Assembly (NCBI GenBank): GCA_017477185.1
Contig: JAFUXF010000042.1
Location: 1-64,000 of the forward strand
DNA: 64,000 nt
Reading direction: 5' to 3'
Source of the DNA: Alphaproteobacteria bacterium
GTDB taxonomy: Bacteria; Pseudomonadota; Alphaproteobacteria; RF32; CAG-239
How positions within the stretch are numbered: the first letter of the stretch is position 1; every line of letters begins with the position of its first letter. This document shows positions 25,093 through 34,433 of this stretch, one piece after another. A model generated the notes under the pieces. That model did no database searches and was not told where the DNA came from. It saw nothing but the letters and a program-made list of their open reading frames with translations. Made by a program: the position numbers and the translations under genes.

Positions 25093-25204
25093 AATGGTTT
25101 ATTGTCCCTTTAAAAAATTTCTTCATAATCTATTTTAATATAGCTGAAATAACAGGATTATCAACCATAAATATTGGGTTGTTGTCGATAACATAAGTTA
25201 AGAC

Positions 25205-25234
25205 TTGCTATCTCTATATTTTTTTTCGTATATA
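25205..25234 (+). promoter_or_regulatory. Possible secB promoter
   Basis: TTGCTA (25205-25210), 18 bp, TATATG (25229-25234), about 35 bases before the secB start. Confidence 0.35.
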
Positions 25235-25267
25235 TGTGTTATTAATGGTTAAAAAAGAGAGGAAATT

Positions 25268-25729
25268 ATGAACGACAATCAAGACAGCACTCAGCAAAAT
25301 AGCATTCCGCCTGTTTCTATTCAGGCGCAATATATTAAGGATTTTTCTTTAGAGGTTCCTCATGCGCCTGAAATCTTTAGAGAATTGACGACAGCTCCGA
25401 AAATTGATATTCAAGTCGAAGTTAATTCTCATCCGTTGCATGATAATTTTTATAATGTCAGCCTGAAGTATGCCTTGAATGGTGATATTAATGGTAAAAA
25501 ATTATTTATTCTGGAGATTGAATATGCGGCTGTTGTTGCGTTGAATAATATTCCGGAAGAGCATATTAAACCGGTGCTGTTGGTTGAAATTCCACGTTTG
25601 TTGTTCCCATTTGTTCGCTCTATTATTACTAATGCAATGGTGGATGGCGGGTTGCCTCCGGTTATGTTGAATCCTATTGATTTTGCGGCTATGTTGCAAA
25701 ACAGTGAAAAAAATAATAAAAAAGAGTAG
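25268..25729 (+). CDS. secB: Protein-export chaperone SecB
   Basis: 153 residues. SecB hallmarks are present: IQAQYIKDFSLEVPHAPEIF near the N-terminus, the mid-protein LEIEYAAVV, and the PRLLFPFVRSIITNAMVDGG block with LPPVMLNPIDFAAM. The tetramer holds precursor proteins unfolded and hands them to SecA. The ATG follows AGAGAGGAAATT. It is monocistronic, with a terminator before rimP, and divergent from the Tim44-like gene. Confidence 0.96.
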   Translation: MNDNQDSTQQNSIPPVSIQAQYIKDFSLEVPHAPEIFRELTTAPKIDIQVEVNSHPLHDNFYNVSLKYALNGDINGKKLFILEIEYAAVVALNNIPEEHIKPVLLVEIPRLLFPFVRSIITNAMVDGGLPPVMLNPIDFAAMLQNSEKNNKKE

Positions 25730-25781
25730 ATTTAAAAAAAAAAGTATGTTATAGGAAATTTATTCTTTCATAAATTGTTTG

Positions 25782-25810
25782 AAAGTGAGGTATAAAACCT
25801 CACTTTTTTT
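25782..25810 (+). terminator. secB terminator
   Basis: AAAGTGAGG and CCTCACTTT pair around TATAAAA and are followed by T-rich sequence. Confidence 0.88.
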
Positions 25811-25828
25811 TATAAAAGGAATCGATAA

Positions 25829-26329
25829 ATGCAAACAAAACATCATTTGGCGGATATGTTAGAACCGATTATTGAAAAACTCGGTTATGAAACTGTTCGT
25901 ATTATGACAATCGGTCAGACGAATCCAACTCTACAAATTATGATAGATAAGACCGATGGGACGGAAATTACGGTTGATGACTGTGCAAAAGTCAGTAGAG
26001 CGTTGTCGGAGATTTTGGATGAAAAAGATCCGATTGCCGATAAATATAATTTGGAAGTCAGTTCGCCAGGACTTGACAGGCCTTTAACTAAACCTGCTCA
26101 TTTTCAGAAGTTTGCCGGAAATGAGGTTAAAATTGAAACCGATGAATTGGTTGACGGTCGTAAACGTTTTAAGGGTGTGTTGAAAGGGATTGAAGGAAGT
26201 GATGTCTTATTGACTATGGATGAAACTGTTTATCAGATTCCTTTTGATGCTATTGCTAAAGCAAAAATTATTTTAACAGATGAGTTGTTAGCTCGGTGGG
26301 AAGCTGAGCATCCGCAAACAGAAGAATAA
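25829..26329 (+). CDS. rimP: Ribosome maturation factor RimP
   Basis: 166 residues. The RimP pattern is clear: LEPIIEKLGYETVRIM, LQIMIDKTDGTEITVDDC, SRALSEILDE, and LEVSSPGLDRPLTKPAHF. It assists 30S subunit assembly. AAAGGA precedes the ATG. It begins the conserved rimP-nusA-ylxR-infB-rbfA cluster and starts just 19 bases after the secB terminator, so its promoter must be embedded near that terminator or readthrough contributes. Confidence 0.96.
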   Translation: MQTKHHLADMLEPIIEKLGYETVRIMTIGQTNPTLQIMIDKTDGTEITVDDCAKVSRALSEILDEKDPIADKYNLEVSSPGLDRPLTKPAHFQKFAGNEVKIETDELVDGRKRFKGVLKGIEGSDVLLTMDETVYQIPFDAIAKAKIILTDELLARWEAEHPQTEE

Positions 26330-26357
26330 TCTTTAACTTTTAATTGAAGAGGATATT

Positions 26358-27881
26358 ATGGAAAATATTGAAAATATGCCTAGACCTGAAATTGTATTAG
26401 TTGCTGATACAGTTGCTCGTGAAAAAAATATTGATAAAGAAGATGTTTTTGTGGCAATGGAAATTGCTATTCAAAAAGCAGCTCGTTCCAAATATGGTTT
26501 TGAGCATGATATCAGAGCGGTTATAGATCGTAAAACAGGTGCTATTAATTTATCTCGCTATCGTGAGATCGTCGATGAAATTACCGAAGAAGATGATGAG
26601 GCTCAGGCTTCTAAAATTCTGTTGAAGGATGCTAAAGCCTATAAAAAGGATGCTAAAGTTGGGGATTTTATTATTGATGTTTTGCCTCCGATTGATTTTG
26701 GGCGTATTGCCGCGCAAACAGCTAAACAGGTAATTATGCAAAAAGTTCGTGATGCTGAACGCAATAAGCAATTTGAAGAATATCAAGAGAAAATCGGTAC
26801 TATCGTTAACGGAACGGTTAAACGGGTTGATTACGGTAATGTCGTTTTAGATATCGGTAAAGCAGAGGCTATTTTACGCCGTGATGAAATTATTCCGAGA
26901 GAAAAGTTTAAAAATGGTGATCGCGTTCGTGCATACGTTTTAGATGTTCGTCGGGAAAATAAGGGACCACAAATCTTTTTATCTCGTACATGTCCGGAAT
27001 TTATGGCGAAATTATTTACCCAAGAAGTGCCTGAAATTTATGATGGTGTTGTTAAAATTATGGGAGTTGCGCGTGATCCGGGATCAAAAGCAAAGTTGGC
27101 GGTTAAAGCTAACGATATGACGGTTGATGCTGTGGGGGCTTGTGTCGGTTTGCGCGGTATTCGTGTTCAGGCCGTTGTGACCGAATTGCAAGGTGAGAAA
27201 ATTGATATTGTTCCGTATTCTGAAGATAAGGCACAATATATTGTCAGTGCATTAGCTCCGGCAGAAGTAACAAAAGTTGTGTTGGATGAAGAAAACGGGC
27301 GTATTGAGGTTGTTGTTCCTGAAGAGCAATTTTCTATTGCTATTGGTCGTCGCGGGCAAAATGTTAAATTAGCATCGCAGTTGCTGGGTGCTGATATTGA
27401 TGTTTTGACAGAGGAGCAAGAGCAAGAACGTCGTTCAAATGAAAATAAAGTTCGTTCTCAACGCTTTATTGAAGCCTTAGATGTCGATGAAATGATAGCT
27501 CATTTATTGATTGCCGAAGGCTTTACAACGGTGGATGAAGTTGCCATGGTTGAGTTGTCTGAGTTGGCAAGTATTGAGGGTTTTGATGAGGATGTTGCAA
27601 CCGAACTGCAAGCTCGTGCGAAAGCCTTTGTTGAAAAACGTAATGCTGAATTTGTTAAACAAAGTCAGGATTTAGGTATTGATGAACAGCTCAAAACAAT
27701 TGAGGGTTTGGATCAAGACATGATTTTGACTTTGGCTAATAAAGGTGTTAAGACTTTAGAGGATTTAGCTGATTTAGCTGCTGATGAACTGATTGAATCG
27801 CTTGGAAAGGATGTGCTCTCCGAGACGGAAGCGAATGCGGTTATTATGAATGCGCGTCGTCAAGCCGGTTGGTTTGAGTAA
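26358..27881 (+). CDS. nusA: Transcription termination/antitermination factor NusA
   Basis: 507 residues. Order of domains: N-terminal RNA polymerase-binding domain (1-125), S1 domain (about 135-200, GTIVNGTVKRVDYGNVVLDIG), two KH domains (about 230-345, with RVQAVVTELQGEKIDIV and SIAIGRRGQNVKLASQLLGADI), and two C-terminal acidic repeats (IAEGFTTVDEVA and LANKGVKTLEDLA). Full length for a proteobacterial NusA. Acts in pausing, termination and rRNA antitermination. Its stop codon lies inside the left arm of a large palindromic repeat. Confidence 0.97.
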   Translation: MENIENMPRPEIVLVADTVAREKNIDKEDVFVAMEIAIQKAARSKYGFEHDIRAVIDRKTGAINLSRYREIVDEITEEDDEAQASKILLKDAKAYKKDAKVGDFIIDVLPPIDFGRIAAQTAKQVIMQKVRDAERNKQFEEYQEKIGTIVNGTVKRVDYGNVVLDIGKAEAILRRDEIIPREKFKNGDRVRAYVLDVRRENKGPQIFLSRTCPEFMAKLFTQEVPEIYDGVVKIMGVARDPGSKAKLAVKANDMTVDAVGACVGLRGIRVQAVVTELQGEKIDIVPYSEDKAQYIVSALAPAEVTKVVLDEENGRIEVVVPEEQFSIAIGRRGQNVKLASQLLGADIDVLTEEQEQERRSNENKVRSQRFIEALDVDEMIAHLLIAEGFTTVDEVAMVELSELASIEGFDEDVATELQARAKAFVEKRNAEFVKQSQDLGIDEQLKTIEGLDQDMILTLANKGVKTLEDLADLAADELIESLGKDVLSETEANAVIMNARRQAGWFE

Positions 27882-27984
27882 AATTTGCAAAAGGGACTTC
27901 ATGTTGGCACTTTTTTCGCTTATGTACTTTTTTTGTACACCGCGCTCAAAAAGTGCTCAACAGCAAGTCTCTTTGTCAAATTTT
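27880..27984. repeat. Palindromic element, copy A
   Basis: A ~105-bp imperfect palindrome between nusA and ylxR. The left arm (27880-27915) pairs with the right arm (27948-27984) over about 36 positions with few mismatches; ends are AAAATTTG and CAAATTTT. The centre has ATGTAC, a T-run, GTACAC. The left arm begins within the nusA stop codon. Arm sequence is not shared with other copies, only the GTAC-spacer-GTAC core. Confidence 0.75.
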
Positions 27985-28007
27985 ATGGTGAGATAAGGTA
28001 TTAGAGA

Positions 28008-28604
28008 TTGAAAAAGAATGAGGACATAACACGGAAGTGTATTGTGACGGGAGAGATTAAGGATAAATCTCAATTGTTGCGTTTTGTCTTAACTCCGGAA
28101 AAACAGGTTGTTCCTGACTTATATAAAAAACTTCCGGGGAAGGGAATTTATGTTTCTAATTCTTATGCTCTCCTGAAACAGGCCATTGAAAAGAATATTT
28201 TTGCTAAAGTTTTGAAGAAAAATGTTAAATTAAACAAAGAGTTGTTGCAAATGGTTGAAAATATCTTGCATAAAAATGCATTGAATGCTATCTCTTTAGC
28301 AAAGAAAAGCGGAATTGCAGTTATCAGTTTGGAGAAAGTGTTAGCCGCCTTGAAAGAAAACAAATTGGCTTTCTTATTGGAGGCTGAAGATGCCGGACAA
28401 GATGGTTTGAAAAAATTACAAAATTATACATCTGATTTATCTGTTTATCGCTTGTTTAAGGTGGAGGATTTGGATAAGGTCTTGGATAAAATTAATACGG
28501 TTTATATCGGTTTTTTAAGGGAAGAAATGTCTATGATGGTCAAAAATAATTTTGATAGACTATCGTCGTTTTTACAAGATAAATGTGAGGGAGAAAATAT
28601 TTAA
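28008..28604 (+). CDS. ylxR: YlxR-family RNA-binding protein with L7Ae-like domain
   Basis: 198 residues from a TTG start at 28008 with AAGG upstream. The N-terminal YlxR (DUF448) domain has [20 protein letters not shown] and PGKGIYVSN. The C-terminal ~110 residues look like the L7Ae-related half seen in alphaproteobacterial fusions ([22 protein letters not shown], then [12 protein letters not shown]). It is likely RNA-binding; the Gram-positive homologue has been tied to RNase P. The stop overlaps the infB start (TAATG), giving coupling. Confidence 0.88.
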   Translation: MKKNEDITRKCIVTGEIKDKSQLLRFVLTPEKQVVPDLYKKLPGKGIYVSNSYALLKQAIEKNIFAKVLKKNVKLNKELLQMVENILHKNALNAISLAKKSGIAVISLEKVLAALKENKLAFLLEAEDAGQDGLKKLQNYTSDLSVYRLFKVEDLDKVLDKINTVYIGFLREEMSMMVKNNFDRLSSFLQDKCEGENI

Positions 28605-31078
28605 TGACAGAGGATATGGCAGGGAAAAAATTAACATTACCCTCGAAAACGTTAACATTAAAAAATTTAGGTGACAGAAGTGCTAAAACTGACGGCAAAA
28701 AGGTTGTTCAGGTAGAGGTTCGTAAAAAACGGGTCATCTCTTCTGTTGCAATGCAAGAGCCTAAGGTTAAAATAGATGAAGCGACGGCTCAAAAATTAAA
28801 GTTGCTTGAAAAAGCCAATGCATATGAAGCAAAACGTCGTCAAGAAGAGGAAGAAAAGGAACGTCTTCGCCAACAGGAGCGGGAACAGGAGGAACTTGAA
28901 GCTCAGGTTAAGGCTCAGGAAGAAGAAGTTGCTCGTCAAAAACAAGAACAACAAGCAAAAGAGCAAGCCGCTAAAGAAGTTAAAAAAACTCATCAAGAAG
29001 CGGCTCCTCATAAGCAGGATGAAAAGATTTTTGTTAAGCCCAAAAAGTCAAAAGATTATGATGATGACGATGATGAAGATGAGGAGCGTTTTGATAAATC
29101 GTCTAAAAAAGTTTTGACTAAAGAAGAGACTTTTGAACAAGAGCGCAAGAAAATTATGAAACGCAGCTTTGAGCCTCAGCGTCGCGGTGGTAAACTCAAT
29201 ATGAACAGTCTGATGGGAAGCAGTGACGAAGATGATGATTACGGGTTCGGTGCGCCTCGTCGTCGGTTTAAGAAAAAGCAACCTAAACCGGTTCAGGAGC
29301 AGGCACCGCAAGAAAAAGTTATTAAAGAGGTTGTTATTCCTGAAATCATTACCGTACAAGAGCTGGCAAATCGTATGGCAGAAAAAAGTGCCGTTGTTAT
29401 TAAAAAATTAATGGCTCTCGGGGTTATGGCAACAATTAATCAACCCATTGATGCAGATACAGCACAGATTGTCGTTGAGGAATTAGGTCATAAGTTTAAG
29501 CGAATTGCTGATAGTGATGTCGAATTAACCTTAAAGGGTGATGAGGATACAGAGAAAGATTTGTTACCTCGCCCGCCGGTTGTTACGGTTATGGGACACG
29601 TTGACCATGGTAAAACCTCTTTGCTTGATGCTCTGCGTGAAACAAATGTTGCCGCGCGTGAGGCCGGTGGTATTACCCAGCATATCGGTGCTTATCAAAT
29701 TGAAACTAAAGACGGGCAAAAAATTACCTTTATTGATACGCCGGGACACGAAGCGTTTTCAGAAATGCGTGCTCGCGGTGCAAAAGTAACAGATATTGTT
29801 GTTTTGGTTGTGGCTGCTAACGATGGTATTATGCCGCAAACAGTTGAGGCTATTCGTCACGCACAAGCGGCTGAAGTGCCAATTGTGGTGGCAATTAACA
29901 AGATTGATTTGCCCGGTGCCGACCCGATGCGTGTTAAGACAGAACTCCTTAATCATGGGATTGCCGTTGAGGAAATGGGTGGAGAGTCTTTGTGTGCGGA
30001 AGTTTCTGCCAAGAAGCGTATCAATATTGATAAATTGCTTGAGGCTATTTTGTTGCAGGCAGAAATTTTGGATCTGAAAGCAAATCCGAATCGAATGGCA
30101 GAGGGTGCTGTTGTTGAGGCTAAGATGGAAAAAGGTCGCGGTTCGGTTGCAACCGTTTTGGTTCAAAAAGGAACATTACATGTCGGTGATATTATTATTG
30201 CCGGTAAAGAGTGGGGACACGTTCGAGCTTTATTAAATGAAAACGGACATAAAGTTCATGAAGCCGGTCCGGCAACACCTGTGGAAGTCTTGGGGTTGCA
30301 GGGAACGCCGGCGGCAGGGGATAATTTTGCTGTTGCAGTAGATGAAAATCAAGCGCGTGAAATTACAAGCTATCGTATTCGTAAAGAACGCGATGCTAAA
30401 CTGGTAAAAAGTGCTAAATCGGCAATGGAACAAATGCTCGATAAAATTAAATCCGGTGAGATTAAACATTTGCCGATTATTATCAAAGCTGATGTTCAGG
30501 GTTCAATTGAGGCAATTGAGGGGACGCTGAATAAATTATCAAATAATGAAGTCAGTGTTCAAATTTTGCACTCGGCGGTTGGTCCGATTTCCGAATCTGA
30601 TGTGACGCTGGCCAAAGCATCTAATGCTTTTATTATCGGTTTTAATGTTCGTGCTATTCCACAGGCTCGTGATATGGCACGTCGTGATGGTATAGACATT
30701 CGCTATTATTCAATTATCTATGATGTTGCAGATGATGTGAAGAAAGCTTTGGAAGGTATGCTGTCTCCGGAACTGAAAGAAAAGATTTTAGGTTATGCAG
30801 AAATTCGTTCTGTCTTTAATATCACCGGTGTCGGTCGTGTGGCCGGTTGTATGGTGACAGAGGGTCTGGTTAAGCGCGGTTGTAAAGTTCGGTTGCTTCG
30901 TGATAACGTTGTTATTCATGACGGAAGTCTTGGACAATTAAAACGCTTTAAGGATGATGTTAAGGAAGTTAAAGACGGTTATGAGTGCGGTATGAGTTTT
31001 GAGAATTATAATGATATTCAGGTCGGAGATGCCATAGAGTGTTATGAAATCGAGACCATCGCCGCAAAGCTTGATTAA
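28604..31078 (+). CDS. infB: Translation initiation factor IF-2
   Basis: 824 residues. A charged, Glu/Lys/Gln-rich N-terminal region (about 50-215) precedes the IF-2 N domain ([19 protein letters not shown]) and the GTPase. GTPase motifs: GHVDHGKTS (G1, about 331), DTPGHEAFS (G3), NKIDLPGA (G4). C-terminal domains II to IV (VGRVAGCMV near the end) bind fMet-tRNA. The run of Asp codons near 29060 (DDDDDEDEE) is low-complexity. Its 3' end lies in the left arm of palindromic element B. Confidence 0.97.
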   Translation: MTEDMAGKKLTLPSKTLTLKNLGDRSAKTDGKKVVQVEVRKKRVISSVAMQEPKVKIDEATAQKLKLLEKANAYEAKRRQEEEEKERLRQQEREQEELEAQVKAQEEEVARQKQEQQAKEQAAKEVKKTHQEAAPHKQDEKIFVKPKKSKDYDDDDDEDEERFDKSSKKVLTKEETFEQERKKIMKRSFEPQRRGGKLNMNSLMGSSDEDDDYGFGAPRRRFKKKQPKPVQEQAPQEKVIKEVVIPEIITVQELANRMAEKSAVVIKKLMALGVMATINQPIDADTAQIVVEELGHKFKRIADSDVELTLKGDEDTEKDLLPRPPVVTVMGHVDHGKTSLLDALRETNVAAREAGGITQHIGAYQIETKDGQKITFIDTPGHEAFSEMRARGAKVTDIVVLVVAANDGIMPQTVEAIRHAQAAEVPIVVAINKIDLPGADPMRVKTELLNHGIAVEEMGGESLCAEVSAKKRINIDKLLEAILLQAEILDLKANPNRMAEGAVVEAKMEKGRGSVATVLVQKGTLHVGDIIIAGKEWGHVRALLNENGHKVHEAGPATPVEVLGLQGTPAAGDNFAVAVDENQAREITSYRIRKERDAKLVKSAKSAMEQMLDKIKSGEIKHLPIIIKADVQGSIEAIEGTLNKLSNNEVSVQILHSAVGPISESDVTLAKASNAFIIGFNVRAIPQARDMARRDGIDIRYYSIIYDVADDVKKALEGMLSPELKEKILGYAEIRSVFNITGVGRVAGCMVTEGLVKRGCKVRLLRDNVVIHDGSLGQLKRFKDDVKEVKDGYECGMSFENYNDIQVGDAIECYEIETIAAKLD

Positions 31079-31184
31079 TGGATTATTAGGGCGTTGTCTG
31101 CAGGTCGAAAGTGTCCTCACGTACTTTTTTGTACGCTCCGGTACTTTCGCCTTTGACGCCTACTACTAATCTCATTAATCAGGC
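31069..31184. repeat. Palindromic element, copy B
   Basis: A ~116-bp imperfect palindrome starting in the last codons of infB. Left arm 31069-31124 and right arm 31131-31184 match when one is reversed (GCTTGATTAATG against CATTAATCAGGC at the ends, GTCGAAAGTG against TACTTTCGCC inside). The core is CGTAC-TTTTTT-GTACG. The right arm repeats the infB stop region. Confidence 0.75.
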
Positions 31185-31199
31185 TTAGCAAAACTCTGG

Positions 31200-31320
31200 A
31201 AAATGTGCAAGATGTGTTTCTAGAGCAGATAGCTGAAAAATTGCTGAGTTATGTACTATTGTGTACACTCCTGTCGCAATTTTTTATTTATCTTACTATA
31301 AACAGCATCTATCGTATTTT
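31200..31320. repeat. Palindromic element, copy C
   Basis: A ~120-bp imperfect palindrome directly after copy B, in the rbfA leader. Left arm 31200-31256 and right arm 31263-31320 pair (AGATG...AAAAATTGC against GCAATTTTTT...CATCT). The core TTATGTAC-TATTGT-GTACACTCC continues as TGTCGC, the same extension as in copy D. It ends 25 bases before rbfA. Confidence 0.75.
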
Positions 31321-31344
31321 CTTATTACAAAGAAAGATAAAAAA

Positions 31345-31737
31345 ATGGCTATTAAGGAACAATCGCAAAGACAACTACGGGTCGGGCAAGAAATTAAGAA
31401 AATTATTGCCGGTGAAATTGAGCATGAAGAAGTGCGAAATTTAGAGGGAATTGATACCATGGTAACAATTACTGAAGTGCGTATTTCTCCAGATTTAAAA
31501 TATGCCAATGTTTATTTTATTACCTCGCATAGTGATAAAAATGAAGAGGTGCGTGAAGCTCTGCAGCTAGCTTCCAGCCACTTTCGTAAGGTTGTCGGGC
31601 GTCGGACAGCGTTGCGTTATATTCCTGAGTTTGTATTCAGAGTGGATAATACTTTTGCTGAAGTTGATAGAATTGAAGCATTACTTCGAAATCCGAAAGT
31701 TCAGGAAGATCTGCGTAAGCCTGATAGTGTTGAATAA
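31345..31737 (+). CDS. rbfA: Ribosome-binding factor A
   Basis: 130 residues from the ATG at 31345. The longer frame would start inside palindromic element C and add 28 residues outside the family. RbfA features: RQLRVGQEIKKIIAGEI, a KH-like core ITEVRISPDLKYANVYF, and RRTALRYIPEFVFRVDN with D(x)3 and the terminal helix. It aids 16S rRNA 5'-end maturation in the cold. It closes the rimP to rbfA cluster and is followed by a terminator. Confidence 0.94.
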   Translation: MAIKEQSQRQLRVGQEIKKIIAGEIEHEEVRNLEGIDTMVTITEVRISPDLKYANVYFITSHSDKNEEVREALQLASSHFRKVVGRRTALRYIPEFVFRVDNTFAEVDRIEALLRNPKVQEDLRKPDSVE

Positions 31738-31739
31738 TA

Positions 31740-31765
31740 TAAAGCCCCTTAGGGGCTTTTTTATA
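31740..31765 (+). terminator. rbfA terminator
   Basis: AAAGCCCC and GGGGCTTT pair around a two-base loop (TTA region) and run into T5. Confidence 0.85.
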
Positions 31766-31832
31766 CTTGCAATTTTAATGAGTTATGATAGGTTAGTGTA
31801 GTTAAATTTATTATTAATTAAAATATAATTAT

Positions 31833-32879
31833 ATGGAAAAAAGTTATCAATTATTTGATGCAGGCAACAAGGTTGTTTTGCGTCGTTTGATAGAACCGGA
31901 TTATGAAATGAGAACGGTTCTTGTTGCGGATGAGTTGATTCCGCTTTATGATGCAAAAGGGCATAATCTTTCTTCTGTCGGAGAGAATCCTTTTTTTGTT
32001 CTTAAGCAAAAAAATCTCTATGTTCTTTGTTGGGAGCGCCGTAAATGCATACAGGTCGTTGCGGATTGTGAAGCTTATTCTTTGGTTGAAGGTAATGTGC
32101 TTCTTAAAAAAGAAGGATGTTGGTATTGTTGGTCTAAAGAGGCGGATGTGTCCTGTTTGTACCCTATGGGAAAACAGATTTCTGTACTTGGCAGGCTTTT
32201 TATTTTCAAGCAAGGTAAAAGTTATCTGTTGAATTATTTGGAAGGCGGAGAGCTGAAAACGTATACCTGCTCCTCTTATGAAATTCTGCATGCTGATTTT
32301 CAAGAACATGAGGAGAAAGAAGTAGAGCTTTTTCCCGATATTTTACGGATTTCAAGTGAAAAGGGTGACCTTTTTGTCAGTGTTGAACGGACGACAGAGG
32401 TTATCAAAATCAGAAGAAATAAGTGCTATGTTCATTCCTATGCCTTTCAGCTCAAAGAAGAATCATCAGAAGAATTGATAAATTTTGCTACTTATGTGCG
32501 TCGATTTTGTTATAAAATGTCTGGAGAAGACGTTAAAATTACAGATGTTGATAAGTATTGTGATTATGCTTATATCAGACAATATACCAAAGAGCATAGT
32601 GAGTTTAAGATTTCTCTCAATATTGATTTGAAAAGAAATTCTATTACTTGTGTTTCTGTGATTGCAAATGTCAGCAAATTATATCAAGGAGCAGATGAGG
32701 CTTATCAAATTTATTGTGCAGAGCTTGATTATTATCGGTCAGCAGACGATTTTTGGCTTGAGGGTAATGAACGTGAGCGGGCTTTGTATATGACATGTGA
32801 TGGAAGGACGGATAAAATTTCGTGTTCTGTTAAAGTACTTATGGAAGAACAGTATTTGACTCTATCCGAGAATGTGTGA
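31833..32879 (+). CDS. Orphan protein, beta-rich N-terminal half
   Basis: 348 residues, not recognised. No signal peptide or membrane span. The first ~190 residues alternate short hydrophobic and polar stretches, like a beta-propeller or repeated beta domain (YLLNYLEGGELKTYTC; LLKKEGCWYCWSKEADVSC). Ten or more cysteines are scattered without a clear metal motif. The C-terminal ~150 residues look alpha/beta. The ATG has no Shine-Dalgarno sequence; the leader is TTAATTAAAATATAATTAT, strikingly like that of the orphan gene at 2929-4185. It is a single transcription unit with its own terminator. Confidence 0.65.
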   Translation: MEKSYQLFDAGNKVVLRRLIEPDYEMRTVLVADELIPLYDAKGHNLSSVGENPFFVLKQKNLYVLCWERRKCIQVVADCEAYSLVEGNVLLKKEGCWYCWSKEADVSCLYPMGKQISVLGRLFIFKQGKSYLLNYLEGGELKTYTCSSYEILHADFQEHEEKEVELFPDILRISSEKGDLFVSVERTTEVIKIRRNKCYVHSYAFQLKEESSEELINFATYVRRFCYKMSGEDVKITDVDKYCDYAYIRQYTKEHSEFKISLNIDLKRNSITCVSVIANVSKLYQGADEAYQIYCAELDYYRSADDFWLEGNERERALYMTCDGRTDKISCSVKVLMEEQYLTLSENV

Positions 32880-32880
32880 A

Positions 32881-32911
32881 GAAAGGGGCTATGTGAAAGC
32901 CCCTTTCTTAT
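32881..32911. terminator. Terminator between orphan gene and chagasin-like gene
   Basis: GAAAGGGGCT and AGCCCCTTTC pair around ATGTGAA. T-rich flanks on both strands suit the two convergent genes. Confidence 0.75.
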
Positions 32912-32935
32912 TGTGTAAGGTGCAGACGGAGAAAA

Positions 32936-33319
32936 TTATTGGATATTGAGTTTAAATATCAATTCTTTATCTGTTTGTGTATTAAATTCTTCCCAAGGGC
33001 GATAGTAACGTGCTGTGATTGTAAATAGTCCTTTCTTTAAGGGTTTTACCTGATAAATATGATATCCTCCGGCACCGACCATACCTTGTGGGTGCTTATC
33101 TGTCGTATAACTTTCCGAAAGAATTTTGAAAGCGTTCGGTTCACTGAGAGTATAGTGCCAGTTATAACCTGTTGTTGCGTTAGCTTTTAATTTTATTTTT
33201 ATGATATTACCGAGTTTTATTTCTGCTGTTTGTGCAGCGTTTGTCTCTGTCAATGTTATTGCAGAAGCTGTGGAACAGGCTGTTAATATTATTAAAAGTC
33301 CTAAAAATATCTTTTTCAT
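32936..33319 (-). CDS. Chagasin-family (I42) protease inhibitor-like protein, secreted
   Basis: 127 residues from the ATG at 33319, which has an AAAGGAG site. An N-terminal signal (MKKIFLGLLIILTACSTASA) includes LTAC, so it may be a lipoprotein with Cys15, or be cut after ASA. The mature part has the three chagasin loop motifs: NATTGYNW (BC loop, usually NPTTGY), MVGAGGYH (DE loop, GxGG) and YYRPWEE (FG loop, RPW). These loops block papain-like cysteine peptidases. It probably guards the envelope against host or self cysteine proteases. Monocistronic. Confidence 0.87.
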   Translation of the reverse strand: MKKIFLGLLIILTACSTASAITLTETNAAQTAEIKLGNIIKIKLKANATTGYNWHYTLSEPNAFKILSESYTTDKHPQGMVGAGGYHIYQVKPLKKGLFTITARYYRPWEEFNTQTDKELIFKLNIQ

Positions 33320-33446
33320 GTCGGTCTCCTTTGGTGTAAAGGTGATGCATTTTTCCATGGCTGTCAAGTTGTTCTTTCGTCTTGACATTGAATAGGATAG
33401 TCATTACTTTATATATCAATGCTGTTATATTATGAAAGGAATTAAA

Positions 33447-34028
33447 ATGCAAAAGGCAAAGAATGTTAAAGAATTTGTTGAACGAATTGATGCAACAAAA
33501 AAGGTGAATCCAAAGGATTTGTCTTCGGATCAAGATTTGACAATTGCCATTATGAATCTTATCAGTATTGAAGAGCATTTAGTTTTTTCAGGAGCTAAAA
33601 CCGGTAAGAACAGTTTTTATGATTTGATTGAAGAAGTTCGTGAAAAACGTAAGAATTTAATGCAGAAAATTATCCCTTCATATGAAGGAGAGGTTTGGTG
33701 TATTTCTAAGCATTTGTTGGCTTCTTCCATGCGTTTAATGGAAGTTGGAACAAAACAACAGAGTTTAGGGAATAAGACACAGGCGTATGATTTGTTTAAT
33801 CAAGCTTATGATTTATATTGCTTGTTTTGGGGCTTGAATATGAATATGTTGGATACAGCAGATGTTAAGTGGATTGAGGACAGTGTTGCTGATGTTAAAA
33901 AGTTAACAGCAAAGGTTGATGCAGAAATGCGTGTCGAAGAAAAAAAAGCTGAGGTTGTTAAACCCGTCGGTGGGTTGGCTAAGATGAAAGCCTTTGTTCG
34001 TAAGGCGGTTGATTGCTGTATTGAGTAG
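33447..34028 (+). CDS. Orphan helical protein
   Basis: 193 residues from the ATG at 33447 (AAAGGA upstream; a first ATG at 33432 is possible). Mostly helical with amphipathic stretches (NVKEFVERIDATKKVNP, TIAIMNLISIEEHLVFSG, YDLIEEVREKRKNLMQKII). No signal peptide. The C-terminal FVRKAVDCCIE ends with paired cysteines. Not recognised; one helical repeat resembles a TPR-like packing (SLGNKTQAYDLFNQAYDLY). It is followed 7 bases later by the glutaredoxin-like lipoprotein gene, so the two are probably co-transcribed. Confidence 0.68.
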   Translation: MQKAKNVKEFVERIDATKKVNPKDLSSDQDLTIAIMNLISIEEHLVFSGAKTGKNSFYDLIEEVREKRKNLMQKIIPSYEGEVWCISKHLLASSMRLMEVGTKQQSLGNKTQAYDLFNQAYDLYCLFWGLNMNMLDTADVKWIEDSVADVKKLTAKVDAEMRVEEKKAEVVKPVGGLAKMKAFVRKAVDCCIE

Positions 34029-34035
34029 GTGAGCC

Positions 34036-34380
34036 ATGCGATATTTAGTGCGACTCTGTTTGGTTTGTTTGTTTTTGGTCGGTTGTAGCGGAAAAGATTC
34101 TGAGGCCATTCAGTTTTATACCCATGAGGGGTGTCCATATTGTGAAAAGGCCTTAAAATATATTCAAATCAATTATCCGAAATTACCTCTTCAGGTTTAT
34201 GAAATCGGGCAACCGGCAAATATGGTTAAGTTTGTAGAATGTGCTGATAAATTTAAATTAGACAGGAAACAGCTTGGTACCCCCCTGATTTGTATGGGTG
34301 AGAATTATATTATGGGGTGGTCGCAAGAGAATCAAAAATTATTTAATGAGTATGTTAAATCTTATTTGCCCAAAAAATAA
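34036..34380 (+). CDS. Glutaredoxin-like lipoprotein
   Basis: 114 residues. The N-terminus is a lipoprotein signal with LVGC (Cys17), so the protein should be membrane-anchored and periplasmic. A thioredoxin-fold domain follows with the redox motif CPYC (about 33-36) and the cis-proline region LGTPLICMGENYIMG, as in glutaredoxins. The placement outside the cytoplasm is unusual for a CPYC glutaredoxin and suggests disulfide exchange in the periplasm. It shares an operon with the upstream orphan gene and ends in a terminator. Confidence 0.82.
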   Translation: MRYLVRLCLVCLFLVGCSGKDSEAIQFYTHEGCPYCEKALKYIQINYPKLPLQVYEIGQPANMVKFVECADKFKLDRKQLGTPLICMGENYIMGWSQENQKLFNEYVKSYLPKK

Positions 34381-34390
34381 TATCTAATAA

Positions 34391-34423
34391 TAAAAGCCCC
34401 GATATCTGTTCGGGGCTTTTTAG
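34391..34423. terminator. Bidirectional terminator
   Basis: AAAAGCCCCGA and TCGGGGCTTTT pair around TATCTGT, with T/A runs on both sides. It serves the glutaredoxin-like gene and, on the other strand, the small zinc-ribbon gene. Confidence 0.85.
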
Positions 34424-34433
34424 GTTGGACGAG

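Noticed and set aside
29050-29095. Run of GAT/GAC codons in infB as a repeat element
   Set aside because: It encodes an acidic low-complexity stretch within the N-terminal linker, which is common in IF-2.
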